From Sulfuricaulis sp040901545 (lineage in GTDB: Bacteria; Pseudomonadota; Gammaproteobacteria; Acidiferrobacterales; Sulfurifustaceae): a stretch of DNA of 64,000 nt. The notes beneath the pieces were generated by a model, which worked only from the letters and a program-made list of their open reading frames with translations, was not told where the DNA came from and did no database searches. Shown one piece after another: positions 63,562 to 64,000 of the stretch. Numbering within the stretch: the stretch's first letter is position 1; the number at the start of each line of letters is the position of its first letter. The position numbers were made by a program, and so were the translations under genes. The stretch lies in contig NZ_JBBDYL010000059.1 of the NCBI RefSeq assembly GCF_040901545.1, positions 1 through 64,000 of the forward strand, written 5' to 3'.

Positions 63562-64000
63562 CTACATCAGGGGCAAACCGTGTGCCGCGCTACCCGTGAT
63601 CATGAAGAACAGCATCGGCAGGGATAGCATGGTGTTGGTGCGTGAGGCCAGAAACGCCACACGGGCGGCCTTGGCCTTGGCGGCGTCGTCGGCCGGCACG
63701 ATCCCGAGCACCTTTTTCTGGTTGGGCCAGATCAATACCCACACGTTGAAGAGCATGATCGTACCGAGCCAGGCACCGATGCCGATGGCGGCGGCCGGTC
63801 CCTTGAGCAGGAAGGCATTGCCGATGCCGACGCCGCTCCGTTCCAGATAATAGGCGCCCATGATCCACGTCACGAGCGCGGCCCAGCGAAACCACAACAG
63901 GGCCAACGGCGCGATGTGTTTGGTGATACCGGCAGCGGTGTTATCGGCCTTGGCCTTGGGCATGGCGACAGCCTGGACGAAATTGAAGTAGTAAAGAAGT
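63562..64000 (-). CDS. Urate-oxidase-like (PuuD/DUF989) membrane protein, partial
   Basis: At least 146 residues; the frame is open to the window edge, so the N-terminus is missing. An internal Met at 63963 is probably not the start, because codons upstream ('LLYYFNFVQAVA') continue in frame. Several transmembrane segments are visible ('LLWFRWAALVTWIMGAYYLE', 'IGAWLGTIMLFNVWVLIWPN') with 'QKKVLGIVPADDAAKAKAAR', typical of PuuD-type membrane proteins. Whether it oxidises urate is not shown; the C-terminal cytochrome domain is absent here. Confidence 0.78.
   Translation of the reverse strand, partial: LLYYFNFVQAVAMPKAKADNTAAGITKHIAPLALLWFRWAALVTWIMGAYYLERSGVGIGNAFLLKGPAAAIGIGAWLGTIMLFNVWVLIWPNQKKVLGIVPADDAAKAKAARVAFLASRTNTMLSLPMLFFMITGSAAHGLPLM

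Overview
The window reads as a chromosomal segment of a GC-rich gammaproteobacterium. The core genes support this: dapA followed by the lipoprotein gene bamC, a large single-chain purL, a BAM-type lipoprotein signal, kup, ettA, argD-argF and a FimX-like c-di-GMP protein. Lineage below class is inference; a sulfur/iron-oxidiser-like group such as Acidiferrobacterales would fit, but nothing here proves it. No rRNA, convincing tRNA, CRISPR array or integrase gene is visible.

Layout. (1) 0-3.9 kb: archease and a phosphoribosyltransferase (PRTase) in a minus-strand run with the AmmeMemoRadiSam radical-SAM gene; the Memo and AMMECR1 partners diverge from it. (2) 3.9-13.6 kb: a stress block with PRTase/hydrolase/phosphotransferase-fold operon, divergent PRPP synthetase, small acidic protein, Hsp20-zinc ribbon-BON-ribosome hibernation factor-SagB operon, and a minus-strand BCAM0308-like/CheR operon. 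Four transcription-unit heads in this block carry FNR/Anr-type boxes (TTGAT-N4-ATCAA), two of them perfect, so I read it as an oxygen-limitation regulon. The resemblance to the low-oxygen-activated (lxa) locus of Burkholderia cenocepacia is from memory of that locus. (3) 13.7-20.6 kb: housekeeping dapA, bamC, an MBL hydrolase and purL.

(4) 20.6-39.9 kb: an accessory region. It holds a FitA/VapC toxin-antitoxin pair, DUF2442 and DUF2283 genes, an AT-rich DUF262 + HEPN gene pair (putative defence), a cysteine-repeat exported protein, small membrane proteins, a probable integron attC site, a hybrid histidine kinase with a NarL-type regulator, an orphan TRAP receptor, several single metabolic genes, a DMT transporter, an orphan encapsulated-ferritin-like gene and a glyoxalase-fold (VOC) gene. 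Nearly every gene or small group here is separated by copies of a dispersed repeat, always in the same orientation, made of the 5' end of a VOC gene, the 5' end of an EamA transporter gene and a third conserved block. I know no element class that explains it.

(5) 40-64 kb: mostly ordinary genes: an aldo/keto reductase broken by a one-base frameshift, DUF2059, cupin, lytic transglycosylase, a VWA/MoxR pair split by a GxxExxY cassette with an amber codon, kup and an APC-type permease with a decayed 3' copy beside it, an Atm1-type ABC exporter, a double-thioredoxin protein, a MNIO/DUF2063 pair without a visible precursor peptide, ettA, a dense array of hairpins with a 50-bp direct repeat, a FimX-like REC-PAS-GGDEF-EAL protein, an ABC ATPase, argF-argD and a partial urate-oxidase-like membrane protein.
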